64,000 nucleotides of DNA from Phytophthora hibernalis (GCA_012656075.1 JAAKBF010000030.1:1042056-1106055), one strand, 5' to 3'. Counted from the first letter of the stretch, positions 1 through 12,500 are shown. The notes: generated from the letters alone by a model not told the origin. Numbers and translations: made by a program.

Positions 1-407
1 CGCTCACCAGCAGCGAAATGATCACTCCACGCAGTGGACACGAATCGCTCAGTGCCATGATGCGTCTGCAACGCGACAGTAGAGTCTCAGACGCAGAGAG
101 CACGTTCAGCACAATTCCGATGCTGTTCCTTGCTGGATCGGACGATCGCATCTCCGATCAGCAGGCGGCCATGAAGTTCTTCGATAACATGGGGAGCATG
201 GACAAGGAATTCAAGCTCTTCGACGGACTGTACCACATGATCTACGAAGAACCCGAGAAAGAGGACGTCATCAAGCACCTTGTGTCTTGGCTCCACAAAC
301 GGTTCCCACTTGAGACCCGCCACCCGAATAATTCCCACATGAATGTGCTCAAGAAGTTCGAGCCATCTCTGAAACACCACGTCAATGCCGAACGCACGGA
401 ATTGTAG
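1..407 (+). CDS. Monoacylglycerol lipase-like alpha/beta hydrolase, C-terminal part (5' end outside window)
   Basis: This is the 3' end of a serine hydrolase of the monoglyceride lipase / S33 type. The frame is open from base 3 with no start, so the gene begins upstream of the window. Seen in the sequence: the acid-residue loop (LFLAGSDDRISD), where the Asp of the catalytic triad is expected, and the histidine loop (GLYHMIYEEPEK) about 45 residues later, followed by a short tail ending at TAG. The nucleophile elbow would lie off the left edge. A second copy at 6489-7751 on the opposite strand aligns with it closely (SDQQAA.KFF, KEFKL.DG, RFPLETR), so the two are paralogues. Family function is release of fatty acids from monoacylglycerol; the substrate here is inferred only. 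This copy shows no frame break in the visible part. Confidence 0.8.
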   Translation, partial: LTSSEMITPRSGHESLSAMMRLQRDSRVSDAESTFSTIPMLFLAGSDDRISDQQAAMKFFDNMGSMDKEFKLFDGLYHMIYEEPEKEDVIKHLVSWLHKRFPLETRHPNNSHMNVLKKFEPSLKHHVNAERTEL

Positions 408-488
408 ACGCGCAAGGGTAAATACCAAAACCATTTATGTCATACCATACCTATACTCTAAACTGAGTGAAATATAGGTTACTGTACC

Positions 489-3400
489 TCAATATGTCAG
501 CAACGTTGTTTCTAAGAAGTCGTAGAAGGCGCTGTCTGGATCCGTAACCAGTTCTTCCGCGGCTCCACATTCTGCAACGGTGCCATCTTTCATGACAATG
601 ATGCGATCAAAACCCAGAACCTGGTCCAAACGGTGGGTGATGAGGAATATCGTCGAGCTAGCGAACTCCTTCTCGACTACAGCGAGGAGCTGTTTGTCAG
701 AGTCTTGGTCGACCGATGAGAATGCCTCGTCCAAAATGAGTACCCGCGCAGGTTTCAACAGCGATCGTGCCAGTACCAGCATCTGTCGTTCGCCCATGCT
801 CCAATTCTCGCCGTTCTCTGAAAGTCTCATATCCAAACTCGTCACTACCACTCGGCTAGCTGGTCCTCCAGCAAAACCTCATCATAGTTTTCTTTCATGA
901 CATCATCCTTTGGTCCTGGTGTCTCACAAAGACCAGTTTTCACAAGCACTTCCCATAATGCATCGTCATCGAACTCTTTGAACGGATCCAAGTAGCGGCG
1001 AATCGAGCATCGGTAAAATAAGGGGGTCTGTGGAATGATACAGATCCGGCTGCGGATGTCACGCAGATGCAGACGGCTAATATCAGCTCCATCGATAAGA
1101 ATGCGACCACGAGGCAAGCTGTGCATTTGAAGCATTGCCATAGCAAGCGAACTCTTGCCTGATCCAGTTCTTCCCACGATGCCAATTTTTTCGCCACCAG
1201 AAATCGAGAAAGACACGTCTTTTAACGCAAACACTGATGTATCAGCATCGTCTTGAACTGCACCATAGTTGAAAAAGACGTTGTCGAAAACTACTGCACC
1301 CATGGTCGGCCATTGGAGCGGAGCACAAACGCGTTGCTGTACCCCTTCTGATCTACACTTTCTTCTGGAGGAATATGCTGGAATTTCTTTAAATTGGCGA
1401 TGCTGAACATGTTGACGGAGCTGTTCAAAATCCCCACCGAAAATGATACAAAGTCACGCTGGACGCTGTAGATGCAATGAAGCATTAGACCTAACGTGCT
1501 CGCTTGGAGGCCCCGTGTGCCAGCAAAATAGCCAAGCAGAACAAAACACAGCAACAAGAAGGCTGCACCGAATGTACAACCAGTGGGTGAATACCTCGAC
1601 AACGGTTGCAATCCGAGACCTATCATCCACCATTTTGCCATGGTGTTGACACACGCGGTTGATTTGATCTGCTCCAAATGAGCGAATCACAGCAGCGCCA
1701 TCAAGAGTCTCTGAAACAAAATTCAGGTCCGCAGCATCCAATTGTGCTCTCAACGTATAGACCTGAGCAAAAAGACGCTTGTCCACCATACCTCGACACA
1801 AGTACACCGTCAGCGCTGCGAAAACTCCACCCGTTATACCCAACAGATAACACATCGTCCCCAAGGCAGCCGCAATGGACACGGTGCTTCGAAACATGAA
1901 TACCAAAGGGAACGACATCAAACCATCGATGACTTGCATGTCGGTTGAGTACCGGGCCAGGATCTCCCCAATTGGAGTATGATATAGCACTGACATCGGA
2001 GCGCGCAGCAACGACTGCGTCACTTCGCTGAAGATGCCCTTAGCACGTCTGGAGAGAGCGTAAAACACCACTGCACAGCTCAGAAGTAAGACGACGAAAG
2101 AACCAACACTGAGCAAACCGTAGACGACTGTTGCATTCCACATGTCGGCGGATGTCCAGGTCAAATTGCTCCAATGTACCAACCACAAGTTCTTAGCCAC
2201 ATCAATTAGGCCATACGCAAGGAAAAGAATACAGGCCATAATTGAAGAATTGCCTTCACGCTTTGGCCACCAAGCTTTCTTGGCAACTCTATTCATTGTG
2301 CGGTGTGTCAGGTCAAATTCGGGCGATTCTTTTGGTACTGGCCGATGGCGCGATATCCGAGCTCGCACATCCTCTATCTCATGTTTATCCATCGAAAACG
2401 GAGCGTATTCATCATCGGTATTTTCATCGCTGTGACCCATACGCCAGGGTGGAATATCTGCAAGGCGGCGAGCACGACGACTGCTTGTCCCTGTCATCGC
2501 AGAAGACGACCCACCTCGACATGTTTCCGAGACAACGGAGTCATTGACGTACCATAAACGGTCGACAAAGCCAGATTCGACAACTTCTGGGTTGTGTGTG
2601 GCAACAATAACCGTCTTGTATCGGAGCAACTCCAAGAAACACTTGCGAAACACATCACTTTGCACAATAGCGTCTGCACTGGCCAGCGGACGGTCAAGCA
2701 GGTATACATCCGCATCAGAGTACAACGTTCGCGCGAGAGCAATGCGAGATTTCTGACCGCCAGAAAGGTTAATGCCTTTCGGTCCAATCATCGTGCCGTC
2801 TCCATCTGGTAGGCTTTCAAGGTCTTCAAGCAAGCAGCACGCATCCAATACGCGGTAGTACTTAGCTTCGTCGTAAGCATAACCAAAATGACGTTCTCCC
2901 TGATACTGAGTGTCTGCAGCCATGGCTGTTCAGAACAGTACGCGATCTTGTAGTTTGGCGACAGGTAAACGCTACCGTTGAAGCACGCCACATCACCCAG
3001 GAACGCAGTCAGCAGAGTAGTTTTTCCGGCCCCCGCCTTGCCATGAATCACCACTAACTCGCCTTCATTTACACGCAGGTTGACGTTACCCAGAACTGTA
3101 GTCGGGGTGTAATATCCCACCGATAGATCTACCATATCCATAGCGGCCACAATGCCGTTGGGATATGTCTTGGGTTCTGCTTTGGAGTTTTCCTCTTCTG
3201 CTCCGCTTGTGTCCGTGAATTTATCACAGGAGCGCAAATATCGATCGATTTTGCGTAGCCCCACTCGGCCATCGATGAAGACTCGCATGCCCATAATGAG
3301 CCCGTGCAGCTCGACCTGAACGTGGTCGACCAAAATCAACGCCGTGAAAACTGTCGCGGGCGAAAAGTAGCCGGCATGTGCAGCCAGAGACGTGAAAATC

Positions 3401-4517
3401 GCCACGGACGCGAACGCCGGCGACTCCCACACGCAGCAGAACCGGACGACGCGGAAGGCGGCTTCCCACCACTGTCGTTTCTCCTCTTTCCGTCGAGCCG
3501 ACATGATCTTGGCCAGGATCTTGTCTTCCCACGCGTACAGCTTGATGGACTGGATGCCTTTGAAGCACTCGTTGACTGCGGCCAGCGTCTTGGCGCGCTT
3601 CTTGGTGTACCACTGCAGCAACCTGGCCGAGATGGCGGTGAGCACTGAGAGACTACCGATGATGGTCGCCAGAGAGGCCAGGATCACCGTCGCGCTCGTG
3701 TGTAGTGTGCGGTGCATGATCAAGAGCAGCACAGCGAGCTGCACCGTGGAGGTCCACAGGTCGTGGAACCGGATGAGCAGCCAACTCACCTGCACCAGGT
3801 TGGACGAATAGAGCGTGGCGATGACGGCGATGCTGGTGCTGGTGCCGTGTCGTTTCTTGACGGGCTTCTCCACCGACTTGGCGAACACCAGTAGACGGAT
3901 GGAGGCCACCACGCGAAGCTGCGCCTTGAACATCTTGAACCGCGCGTGGCGGTCGAAGAGCACGGCCAGCATCACGGCCGCGTGGATGCCCACGAGCAGC
4001 AGCAGCAGCTCCAGCACCGACTTGTGCGCGGGCGACGAGTCCATAGCGGCTGTAAGTAGCCGGAAGAGCAGCACCGGCACGCAGCACGCGCTCAAAGCCG
4101 AGCACAGCCCCAGGCCGCCACTGCACACGATGGCACGCCACTCGGTGCGCCAAATGGCGGTCAGAAGGTGGCCGGACGCGCCGTAGGCGGCGCGAAAGCG
4201 TCTCTCGGCCTGCGCCGCCGTGTTCTCCGGCTCCAGTGTCCACAGATCCTGCAGGCGCAGGCGGCGCGCGCCTCCGAGAGCCACGAGCGGCTCCACGAAC
4301 AGGAAGCCGAGGCGCGACAGCCAGGAAGCCGACGCCTCGTCGACGAGACACGGCCGACGATCTACAGAGGCCGCGGGGAGCGCGCGGAGCTGGCAGAGGT
4401 ATCAGTGGATGCGCCAGATGACGGAGAAGGCGATGAGCGCCGCCGCACGCGACAACGAGCTGTTCCGACCGTGCTAGTGCTCCGGCCGCCACCGTCGGAG
4501 CTTCCGCAGCTCGCCAT
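489..4517 (-). CDS. ABCC (MRP-type) ABC transporter, frame broken at about five points
   Basis: Full-length ABCC exporter of about 1,340 residues: a short N-terminal region, TMD1, NBD1, TMD2, NBD2. NBD1 has Walker A GKAGAGKTT and signature LSGGQ; its Walker B reads VYLLDRPLASAD, with Arg where ABCC proteins usually carry Asp. NBD2 has GRTGSGKSS, signature WSMGE and Walker B VLILDEAFSSVD, so the second ATP site looks orthodox. ABCC proteins export conjugates and drugs across plasma or vacuolar membranes. The frame changes near 4370-4420, in the A run at 2885-2888 (-1), near 1543-1546 (+1 or -2), near 1305-1320 (-1) and in the A run at 873-876 (-1). Each time the next frame continues the family sequence directly. 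The start at 4517 is the upstream ATG giving a Ser-rich leader and is uncertain. Five breaks could also mean a pseudogene, but intact neighbours show the same kind of break. Confidence 0.8.
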
Positions 4518-5456
4518 GTCAGACTCGCTGACATCGTACGTCATTCCCCGAATTAGGCGCGGAATTAAAGACGGAATTATTTTATTTCGCATCTAAGAGG
4601 GATGGAACGGTAAAAGGAAAGTTGAAGTGCTTGAGTTGCTGTTCCTTCCCGTCTCAGTGACCGGTTCAAAGCGATATGCAGATGAAGACCCGACCGATTG
4701 GTGGTGTATTTGATGAGTTGGGTGCTTGTCGCCACGAATGATACTCTCGGCTGGCGAGAGAATCCATCGCGGCACTACTGAACATGCATGCAAAACGCCC
4801 GAGTGTGCCATATCATTCTCTGTCGTAGGCTGCGAAATTGCCACCTGGTTGGACCCATTGCCCATGGTAGCCACTCGCTGCGTGCCGAGGATTCGTTTGT
4901 TGATGCCGGCCGGTCAATTATTTTGTTTACCGTTTTTAGACAACAAAGCAGGCAAAGCATCCTAGAATATTTTGAGCGAAGTGAATCTCGGTGCGCGGCT
5001 CACCGAGCCCGGGATGCGGTGCCGGATGCGAGTGATCACCTCAGGGAAATGGCTGCACTCAAGGCAATCTGGCTAAGCTTAGACAGGCATTTCGAAACAC
5101 AAAGTCTCCAGCGGGTTAATAATCGAAAGTGTCGTATTTGCTGCGACGTGGTGCCGATAGAATCTGCATTTGTGTTGGCGGCTGCTGCTGCATGTTGCAG
5201 AGGTTCACGCTTGCCTTTAATTTGGCGATCCCCTATGGCAGAAGCCAAATGAACAGATAGTCTTCAGCGACTGGGGATGTCGGCCAGATGGTTGGTGCTA
5301 TTATGCCTGCTGCAGAGCGCTTTCACCGAATTTATAATAGGGCGTAATCTAGGTTTGCGGTGCTATTGGAGGCTTGCGTGATGCTCGCTTGAGTTCACTC
5401 GCAGTCTTTCACTCTCGAATTCTCGACGTCGGACTCAGCCAGCAGCACAAACCACG
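4518..5456. other. Intergenic region between divergent genes
   Basis: About 0.9 kb separating the ABCC gene (minus) from the acidic-protein gene (plus), so it probably holds both promoters. Open frames here, such as 4788-5252 on the plus strand, have no recognisable domain and mixed codon use. I see no repeat or RNA gene. Confidence 0.5.
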
Positions 5457-6179
5457 ATGCCCTTGCTAACATCAACGAATGAGTCTGTGAAGCCTTTCGA
5501 CGTGGTTCCAGTGAAAGAGGGCGATGTCAGTGACAAGAAGGAGTGTATCAACACCTTCTGCCAGGACGGGTGGCTTGAAAAGGTGTTCGACCGCCAAGAC
5601 GGTGCGAAGACGCGAGAGCCACAAAAGCACAAGCACAAGCACAACTTCATCAAACGTGCACTGGAGAGTCTGACGCACCACCACAGCAGCAAAGAGAAGA
5701 ACGATAAGGCTGACAACGACGAAAACAGCTACAAAGAGGAACTGCAGAAGTACATTGCGGAGTCGTCAGAAAACCTGCGCTACGATGACGAAGATGAACC
5801 GTTTGGGAGCTCGGACGAAGAAACTTCTGACGAGGACTCGGACCTTGTGTCGATCTCCCCACGGAACGCAGAAATCATCGACTTCTCCGAGTCGATTGTG
5901 TCGATCTCGTCCATCTCATCGGACAAGACGAACGAGTATGTGGCGCCGCCAGTAGAAGTTCCGCGCAGCTATCGAACTCAGGACCGTCATGGTGGTGTAT
6001 TGGTGGCTGGAAACCGCGTGTTGTTTACCAACTGGGCATTCAAACGCCAAATGCGGCACATGGGTCGTCTTGGCCCGCTTCCAGAGCGTGGAGAGATGAC
6101 TACATGCAGCTATGAAATGCCTACTGAGGACGAGGAGGTGTCCGTTGGAATGTACTCTGGCACGATTGTCGAACTGTAG
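5457..6179 (+). CDS. Acidic, serine-rich protein of unknown function (240 aa)
   Basis: A single uninterrupted frame from ATG to TAG. I do not recognise a family. The N-terminal third is Lys/His rich (a KHKHKHN stretch near residue 60, then THHHSSKEK). The middle is strongly acidic and serine-rich (DDEDEPFGSSDEETSDEDSD, about residues 110-130). The C-terminal third has a more ordered look, with VLVAGNRVLFTNWAFKRQM near residue 185 and a final acidic stretch. No signal peptide, membrane segment or transit peptide is evident. The charge pattern suggests a soluble, possibly phosphorylated or nuclear protein, which is inference only. It lies between the ABCC gene and the second lipase copy. Unlike both of those it has no frame break, which supports its being expressed and correctly read here. 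Confidence 0.6.
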   Translation: MPLLTSTNESVKPFDVVPVKEGDVSDKKECINTFCQDGWLEKVFDRQDGAKTREPQKHKHKHNFIKRALESLTHHHSSKEKNDKADNDENSYKEELQKYIAESSENLRYDDEDEPFGSSDEETSDEDSDLVSISPRNAEIIDFSESIVSISSISSDKTNEYVAPPVEVPRSYRTQDRHGGVLVAGNRVLFTNWAFKRQMRHMGRLGPLPERGEMTTCSYEMPTEDEEVSVGMYSGTIVEL

Positions 6180-6488
6180 AGTGTGAGTTGGGCAGCATTA
6201 GCGTTAGTGTACATTTAGGAATTTATTAACATGAAGGGCCGACCGGAAGCCTAATCAAGAAATACATTTGAGATAAAACGCTCTCTAGATCCCAACCAGG
6301 GCGGAAAACTCGCTTGACAAGGTTCGCAGAAATTTTACCACCATGTTTTCTCGAGAAAAGAGTACATCAACAGGCAGCTTATTGACCCCGAAAGCAGCTT
6401 CAACGAGGAAAAACGCCGATCGCGGGGAACGAACAGGACGGTATCGAACATTAAACTAACCATGACTGCATTTACAATTACAAACATA

Positions 6489-7751
6489 CTAACTAGAACG
6501 GCTATCGTTTCGAGTCTCCAGCGGAAACCTCGCGCGAAGCCATTGTAAAAGGTGAGCGATGGCGACCTCTTTCTCAGTATCCTCGAAAACGAAGTGGAAA
6601 CCACCATCAATTAGCTTGAATTCCTTGTCGATATTCCCCATTGCCGCAAAGAATTTGATAGCAGCCTGCTGATCCGACACTCCATCGTTCGATCCAGCAA
6701 TAAAAGCATGGGGATTGCACAGAAAGCGCTACCGGACTGAAGCACGCGCTTGTCGCTTTGAAGTCGCTTAATGGCACTCAGCGCCTCTGTGCCGCTTTTG
6801 ACAGTCATCTTCTGCGTACAGGTCAGCGGGTCATTCTTGAACGCCTCCAGAAATTCTGGGTCTCGGCAAAACAGGTCATGATTCACAGCAGGCACGATGC
6901 GCGCCCTGGGGATAAATGTTGCTAGCGGGAGCAACGACTCAGCATACAAAAGCGGATTCCACGTCACCCCAATAGTTGGTGCTGCCCAAACACCGGCGTG
7001 GAATTTGTGTTTTGCAGTGAGAACAGTGTGGATGCCGACCAACGATCCCAGCGATGATCCAGCGATAATTAGTGGTGGTTCGGGTAGAGCTACAAGGTTG
7101 CCGCTTTCGCCGTGGGGTGACGAGGGTAGTGGTGCTTCCGCCAGTATCGAAGAGCGTCGGTGTAGACAGAGCGCTTGGCAAACGTGATGAAAGCGTTCGT
7201 GTCATCAACGAGGAATCGGAAGCTGTTGATGTGTGCGCGTGTCTTGTCCTGGTCGAGATCGCTCGCGCCGTGGTTCACCATGTCGTATGAGATAACACCA
7301 AAACCTTGTTTGCAGAGCGCTTTGTACAGTTCGATGTGTCGTCGACAATGACTGCTGCTGCCGTGCACGTAGAGCACAACTGCACGTATGGGCATCTTCT
7401 CCGGCGGGAAGAGCGCGAAGTAAAATAACGATTGTCCTCGTCGATTCTCGAACTTGCCTTCATACCGGCGAAATCGAAGAGGAATGTGCGTCGCTGACGA
7501 AAAGTATTGGTGCTTGATGTTGAGCTCGCAGGCGACGGTGTTTCCGATTCGGAAGCTGAACTCAGCTCCGTGATGTCCAACGCACTGTCGTCCATAAAGC
7601 GAATTGTCCTCTTGCGATTCGAGTTGGCGTCCTCTTTCACTGCAATGTACGACGCCGTGGGTAGTTGGATCCGCCTTGACATTTGAGAGGAAGGGCGGGT
7701 CCTGCCGCGCAGGGAGTTCTTGACATTGGACTGACGGCGGCAATTTGACAT
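6489..7751 (-). CDS. Monoacylglycerol lipase-like alpha/beta hydrolase, second copy, frame broken three times
   Basis: Serine hydrolase of about 420 residues. A Ser-rich leader of about 80 residues (starting MSNCRRQSN) precedes the fold. Visible landmarks are the oxyanion loop VVLYVHGSSSH, the nucleophile elbow GSSLGS (GxSxG), the acid loop AGSNDGVSDQQ and the catalytic His in DGGFHFVFED. All triad positions are therefore present once the frame is followed. Breaks lie near 7505 (-1), near 7120 (-1) and in the A run at 6702-6705 (-1); the last is confirmed by the paralogue at 1-407, which reads LFLAGSDD where this copy loses a base. The two paralogues converge on each other around the ABCC gene. 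It may be a decayed copy or an intact gene with sequence errors; the preserved triad favours the latter. Confidence 0.72.
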
Positions 7752-7761
7752 GCTTTTTCAA

Positions 7762-8467
7762 GATTGAAGCCGTGGAGGCCTTGAGTCAACAGGGTGTCCG
7801 TTAGTTTTGCAAGTGGTGCAAACTGTGACCGGTGGATAGAGGAGATGCAGGACAAAACACAAAACACGGTTCCATCCGAGAATCTTTACAGCTTGCGGGG
7901 TGCAGACAGGAATTGCACCGATAGAGCGTCTGTGGTTCTGTAGAGGCCTTTTCTTTCGGGCGGTGAGGCAAGCACATCTGAAGATGAGTGGGCATCACGC
8001 AAGTTGTTTATAGCATCGATGGGGTTCATGATCATGAGTCGTTCATCGCTGCCTCTGTGAAGGCTCCGAGGTGTGAACATGTCTGCATGGTGCTGGAAAC
8101 GAAGGTTTCCTCTTGTTGAAATCGATCATACGGCATGATTCATGCCTGCAAAGTCAGAGTGGACATCAGTTGAGTTCTATTTTCCATCTGCGCGCTTTCC
8201 TCCCCATCCGTTCCCCGAGAAAGCTTTGGCTGGTCAGTCACCAGCAGGATAACGATCCGCGACGAATGCTCAGAGGTCCATTCAGCATGGACGGACAGTG
8301 AATTCCAGCATGAACTCCTGAATACACTTGCACGTTGATTGTTTCCCCATCACTTCCCTACTCTAACTCCTGACAAACCACCATGACACCGGTATCCATT
8401 CGGTACGCAATTGCGGAGCGCAAATAATACATGTCACTAACAGGAGGTAAAAACACTGTTCACCGCA
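7762..8467. other. Intergenic region, no supported gene
   Basis: About 0.7 kb between the start of the minus-strand lipase gene and the plus-strand methyltransferase gene. Only short frames without recognisable domains are present. It should contain both divergent promoters, but I see no clear Inr/FPR match. Confidence 0.4.
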
Positions 8468-9548
8468 ATGACCAATATTATTGAACAATATGGCTGGACC
8501 ATCGGCTTCCTCACTGCCGCCAGTGGCCGACGTCGAGGACGCATCCGTGTCTTTAGTTCTGCCTCGTTCCAGACGAAGCTGTTCAAGCGTCGACTGGAAG
8601 GAGCTGCGGGGATCGCTACCGAAGTGCAGCGCGCGCTGGACGCGTCCAGCCAAATCGAACCCCATGAGGAATATGAGTGAGTATTACCTCCGAACCGTCA
8701 TACTTTACCATTATCACGAATGGCCTCACTGTATTATTGTCTTAATGGGTCGACAGGAGCGTGTTTGCTATGTGGCAAGCAGAATTGGGGGACGCGCCTA
8801 ATCGATTCGACGGAGAAGGAGAAAAATAGAGGAAGCAGCAGAAATTGAGACCAGTGAAGACACTCCGAAGACTCAGGAGCTCACGTGGTATACCAGCGCC
8901 CACGACTACTGGGACGACGAAGTCAATTGTCCCTTGACGGACAACGGAGTGTTGGGAGGTTTCGCTCATGTTTCAGGCGTCGATGTCCGTGAGTCCAAAA
9001 GATTCCTCAAACATGTTCGAGACACAGTCAGACCCGAGTGGGTCTGCCATGCTGCAGCGGACTGTGGCGCTGGAATTGGCCGAGTGAGCAAACTGTTACT
9101 ACTGACGATGTTCGATCATGTCGATTTGGTGGAACAGAGTCCAAGACTTCTGCGTGGGGTGCCGCAGTATCTTGGAGCTGATGAGACGCTGCGTGCACGA
9201 GTGAGAGATCTGTACTGCATGGGGCTGCAGGACTTCGAGCCGAAACCTGCGAGCTACGACCTCATCTGGATGCAGTGGGTGCTGGTTCATCTCACAGACG
9301 TGGACCTTGTACGGTACTTGAAGCGGTGCAAAACAGCACTCACGCCAAACGGATTCATCGTTATCAAGGAAAACATTTTTCAGACTGCGGAACCGTACGA
9401 TTTGGACCGCCTAGACAGCAGCATCACGCGCTCAGCGGTTTACTACAAGAGCATCTTCGAGCAGGCGGGGCTCACGCTGCTGGCTGAACGCAGGCAACGT
9501 CATTTCCCGGAAGAACTCTACCCAGTCAAAATGTACGCGCTCGCGTAG
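8468..9548 (+). CDS. N-terminal Xaa-Pro-Lys N-methyltransferase (NTMT1-like) with N-terminal extension
   Basis: SAM-dependent alpha-N-methyltransferase that methylates the free N-terminus of proteins after Met removal. Family landmarks are NGVLGGFAHVSG, the SAM motif DCGAGIGRVSK, LYCMGLQDF, WMQWVLVHLTD and NGFIVIKEN, ending in LYPVKMYALA. Upstream of the family core (TWYTSAHDYW) there is an extra N-terminal part of about 120 residues. It is split by an 80-bp intron at 8677-8756 (GTGAGT...ACAG) and joined to the core across the A run at 8822-8826. One missing A there restores a continuous frame from NRFDGEGEK into EEAAEIETSEDTP. No ATG opens the core frame on its own except an internal one at 8934, which would cut off part of the conserved domain. 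The 8468 start is uncertain, because an overlapping frame from 8481 also looks coding at first. The 3' end lies 40 bp from the convergent Aquarius gene. Confidence 0.85.
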
Positions 9549-9587
9549 AATTGCACAGTAGACTTCGATCATTACGAACAATTCTAT

Positions 9588-12500
9588 CTAAGCCTTCAGC
9601 TCCGTCACCACCTTCTCAAGCTGCTTCCGGTCTGAAACGTACACGATGCCGTTGCCCTTCGCCTTTTTCGCCTTGTTCGCCTTGCCGCGAAGTCGCTCCG
9701 ACGGCACGAGCGCCAACTTAGTTGCCTTGTCACCATCAGTTTTCTCTGCGATTGACACTAGCTTAGACAAGAACGGCCGCAGCTCGCGAGACAGCTCTAG
9801 CGTGCTGCGGCAACCCACCACATACAGTCCAAGCCGAGCGCGGGAGAACGCCGAAGACGCACGACGTACGTCACGGAGTGCCCACCGCAGTTCCACTGCG
9901 AACTGTGGATAGCAGTACAAAGTCGTTCTGCTGGCCCAGGAAGCGATCCACGGTCGATACCTTGCAGGCCTTGGCTCCTTTAGGTGTGTCGGCGTGCAGC
10001 AGTCGTTGCAGAAGCTCTTTCTGAGCGTTGTACGGGGTCAGGATTGTCACTTGTTCAGCTCGGTAGCCAACACCGATCATGTAGTGGAACAGTGCAACGA
10101 TGAATTGGGCCTCCTCCTCGTTTTCGAAGGAAAAAGGTTTTGGCTGATGCTCTTTGGACCCTGAAAGATCAATGAGTTGCGCCACATGTGCAAATCCGAC
10201 ATTGCCCGTCTGGTACTCTGGTGCTGATTCCACGCGAGGCAGGTCACTCAACGCAATTTTGTCTCCAGATGCTGAAATGCCATCGTAACGCCACCGATAG
10301 ATGTCTGCCAACTCTGTCCGACTGCGTCCCTGGTGGTCGAGTACAATATGAGGAGCACCAAGGCGCAACAGGCGTGTAAACAGACTCTGGTCGAAGTGCG
10401 CGTAATTCTTCAACGCGAGGGACTTTACCACGGGTGGCAACAGCTTTGCATCTCCCATGAGCACGACACGCTTAATAGCTGAGGACGTCTTGCTCCCGCT
10501 TCGTGAATGCCCCGTTTCCTTGGAGCACACCAACAAAAGTGGCACAAGGCTGTCAAGCTCACTCACCTGTGCAGCTTCCTCCATAATTAAGCTCCCAAAC
10601 GTGAGTCCAAGATCTGTGAGTTTCTGGTGGATTAGAGCTGCATGTGTGCACGTCATGGCTACAATGCGTGCATGGTGGATAAGGTACATGTCGCCACGCT
10701 GACGTGGGGTCTGAAGCAGCTCAAAGGGCTGGAGGCGCCGTAGCTCTGCGAAATACGACTCGATATCTGCAGCAAACTGGCGAAGAGTTTCAATCTTGTC
10801 AGGTACCGATTCCTTTCGCATCACGTAAAACTCCGCGAGTGCCGTAACCATCCCATCCTTTGATGGCAGCTCTGTCGCCTCACGAGTTACATCGAGGAAT
10901 GCCTTCATGTGGAACTGGTAGAAGATAAGAGCATTCTCGCATGAGTACGACGCTGAACCGCCAGCAAGTCCTGAATACAGCGCAGCATCGCGTTTGATCA
11001 ACCACTGCGCCATTTGCTCCACTTCGGTTAGCAACGCGGTTCTTCGCTCCAGCAGGAACGCTACACGTCCATTGCGACTGAAATCGGCATCGAAAGCCCC
11101 TTCGTTATTGTTCATGGCGCATTCGTTCGCAGACTGCGATTGACCCATCCGGACAATTTCAGCCTCGTGGATGACGTGCTGTTCTAGAATCTTTGCGAAA
11201 AAGTCGTTGAGTGCTTGGTTTGAGTGAGCTACGATCAACAGTTTTTCACGTGCTGGAGTCGTACGATACAGGTTCAGCACGAGCTGCACTGCAACGTCAG
11301 TCTTTCCCGTACCAGGTGGCCCAACAACCAGTGTGAGACCGTCGCACATGCCTGTTCGCACCGCAGCCACTTGCGCCTTGGTGAAACGAACTGGAGGATT
11401 CATGCTTGGAGGTGCACCAGATTTCTGCTTAGCGTACGCCTGAATAATGCTCGTTCCTTCGCGCATATCCTCGACATACGTAAACGGCGCCACTGCATCC
11501 TTTGCATTAAGCTCCTGCGTTTCATCCTCGGCATTCACAAGCTTATCAGCGCCTCCAGCTTCTACTGCATGCTCGCCGTCCAGCAGCAGTTCACCCATAG
11601 GTACTACCACTTGCTTGTCTGCTCTGCTCTTGTAGATTGACTTGTACAGCGCCGCAGCAGGGTCACCGTATCCCAAGAAGAGGTCATGCAGCCACCCTGG
11701 TAGCAGATCTTCCTTGTTGGTATCGTGCCACGTCCCCGCAATCGTGTCCAATACAGTCTTGAAATTGTTTTCATGCGGCTTCCGTCGTACCAACACATTA
11801 ACTTGCTCATATGCCTCCAGATGACCGGCTTCAAGGTCAGTTTTGTACTGCGCACCATCCAACGCTAACTTGAATACTCGTTTGCTACCCTTGCCGACAG
11901 GGTTTTCGTCATCAATGGCATTTCCTGCGGCATCTGTAACGTCAATGATCTCGGCTGCACGCGTATAATGTACGCCAAAACTTTCAGGAAACGATCCGTA
12001 TCATTGGACTGCTTTTGAAAGCCCATCATTTCAGCGCCTTCATCGGCCGTAGCTCGAACTGTCACAAGGAACACCACCTCCTTAGGCTGATAACAGTCGA
12101 AATGTTTGCGGTCGTGGCCACCCGAAAGCTCTACCTCAAGATGTGCGACAACAGACGCTGGGGCAGTTCGTCCTAGCGCTGGTTTGCCCACTTTGACAAT
12201 CTGGAGCGCGCCAGATAACGGGACAGCTGTGCGCGAAAAACCGCGGAAAATCGTATCGTTTCCACTTGATGAACGCAAAGCACGAACAGCGTCGAGCTGT
12301 TTGATGGCAGCCTCAAGGTCAGTGCGGATATCTTGAGCCGCTTCCAAACGAAGTAGGTCATAATTCCGTTGTAGATAGTCGGCCACATTCAAAAACTGCA
12401 GACCTAATTTGCGTACAGGCAGCAACGGGAACAAATTGGCATCATCAGCTCCGTAGATATTCTCCGTAGTCTCGTTGCCATCTGATGCTTCAGATTTTTG

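Noticed and set aside
3653..4534. 293-residue minus-strand frame with Ala/Arg/Gly-rich product
   Set aside because: Overlaps the membrane domain of the ABCC transporter in another frame; composition typical of a shadow.
4788..5252. 154-residue plus-strand frame
   Set aside because: No domain, no codon pattern and no promoter context; left as intergenic.
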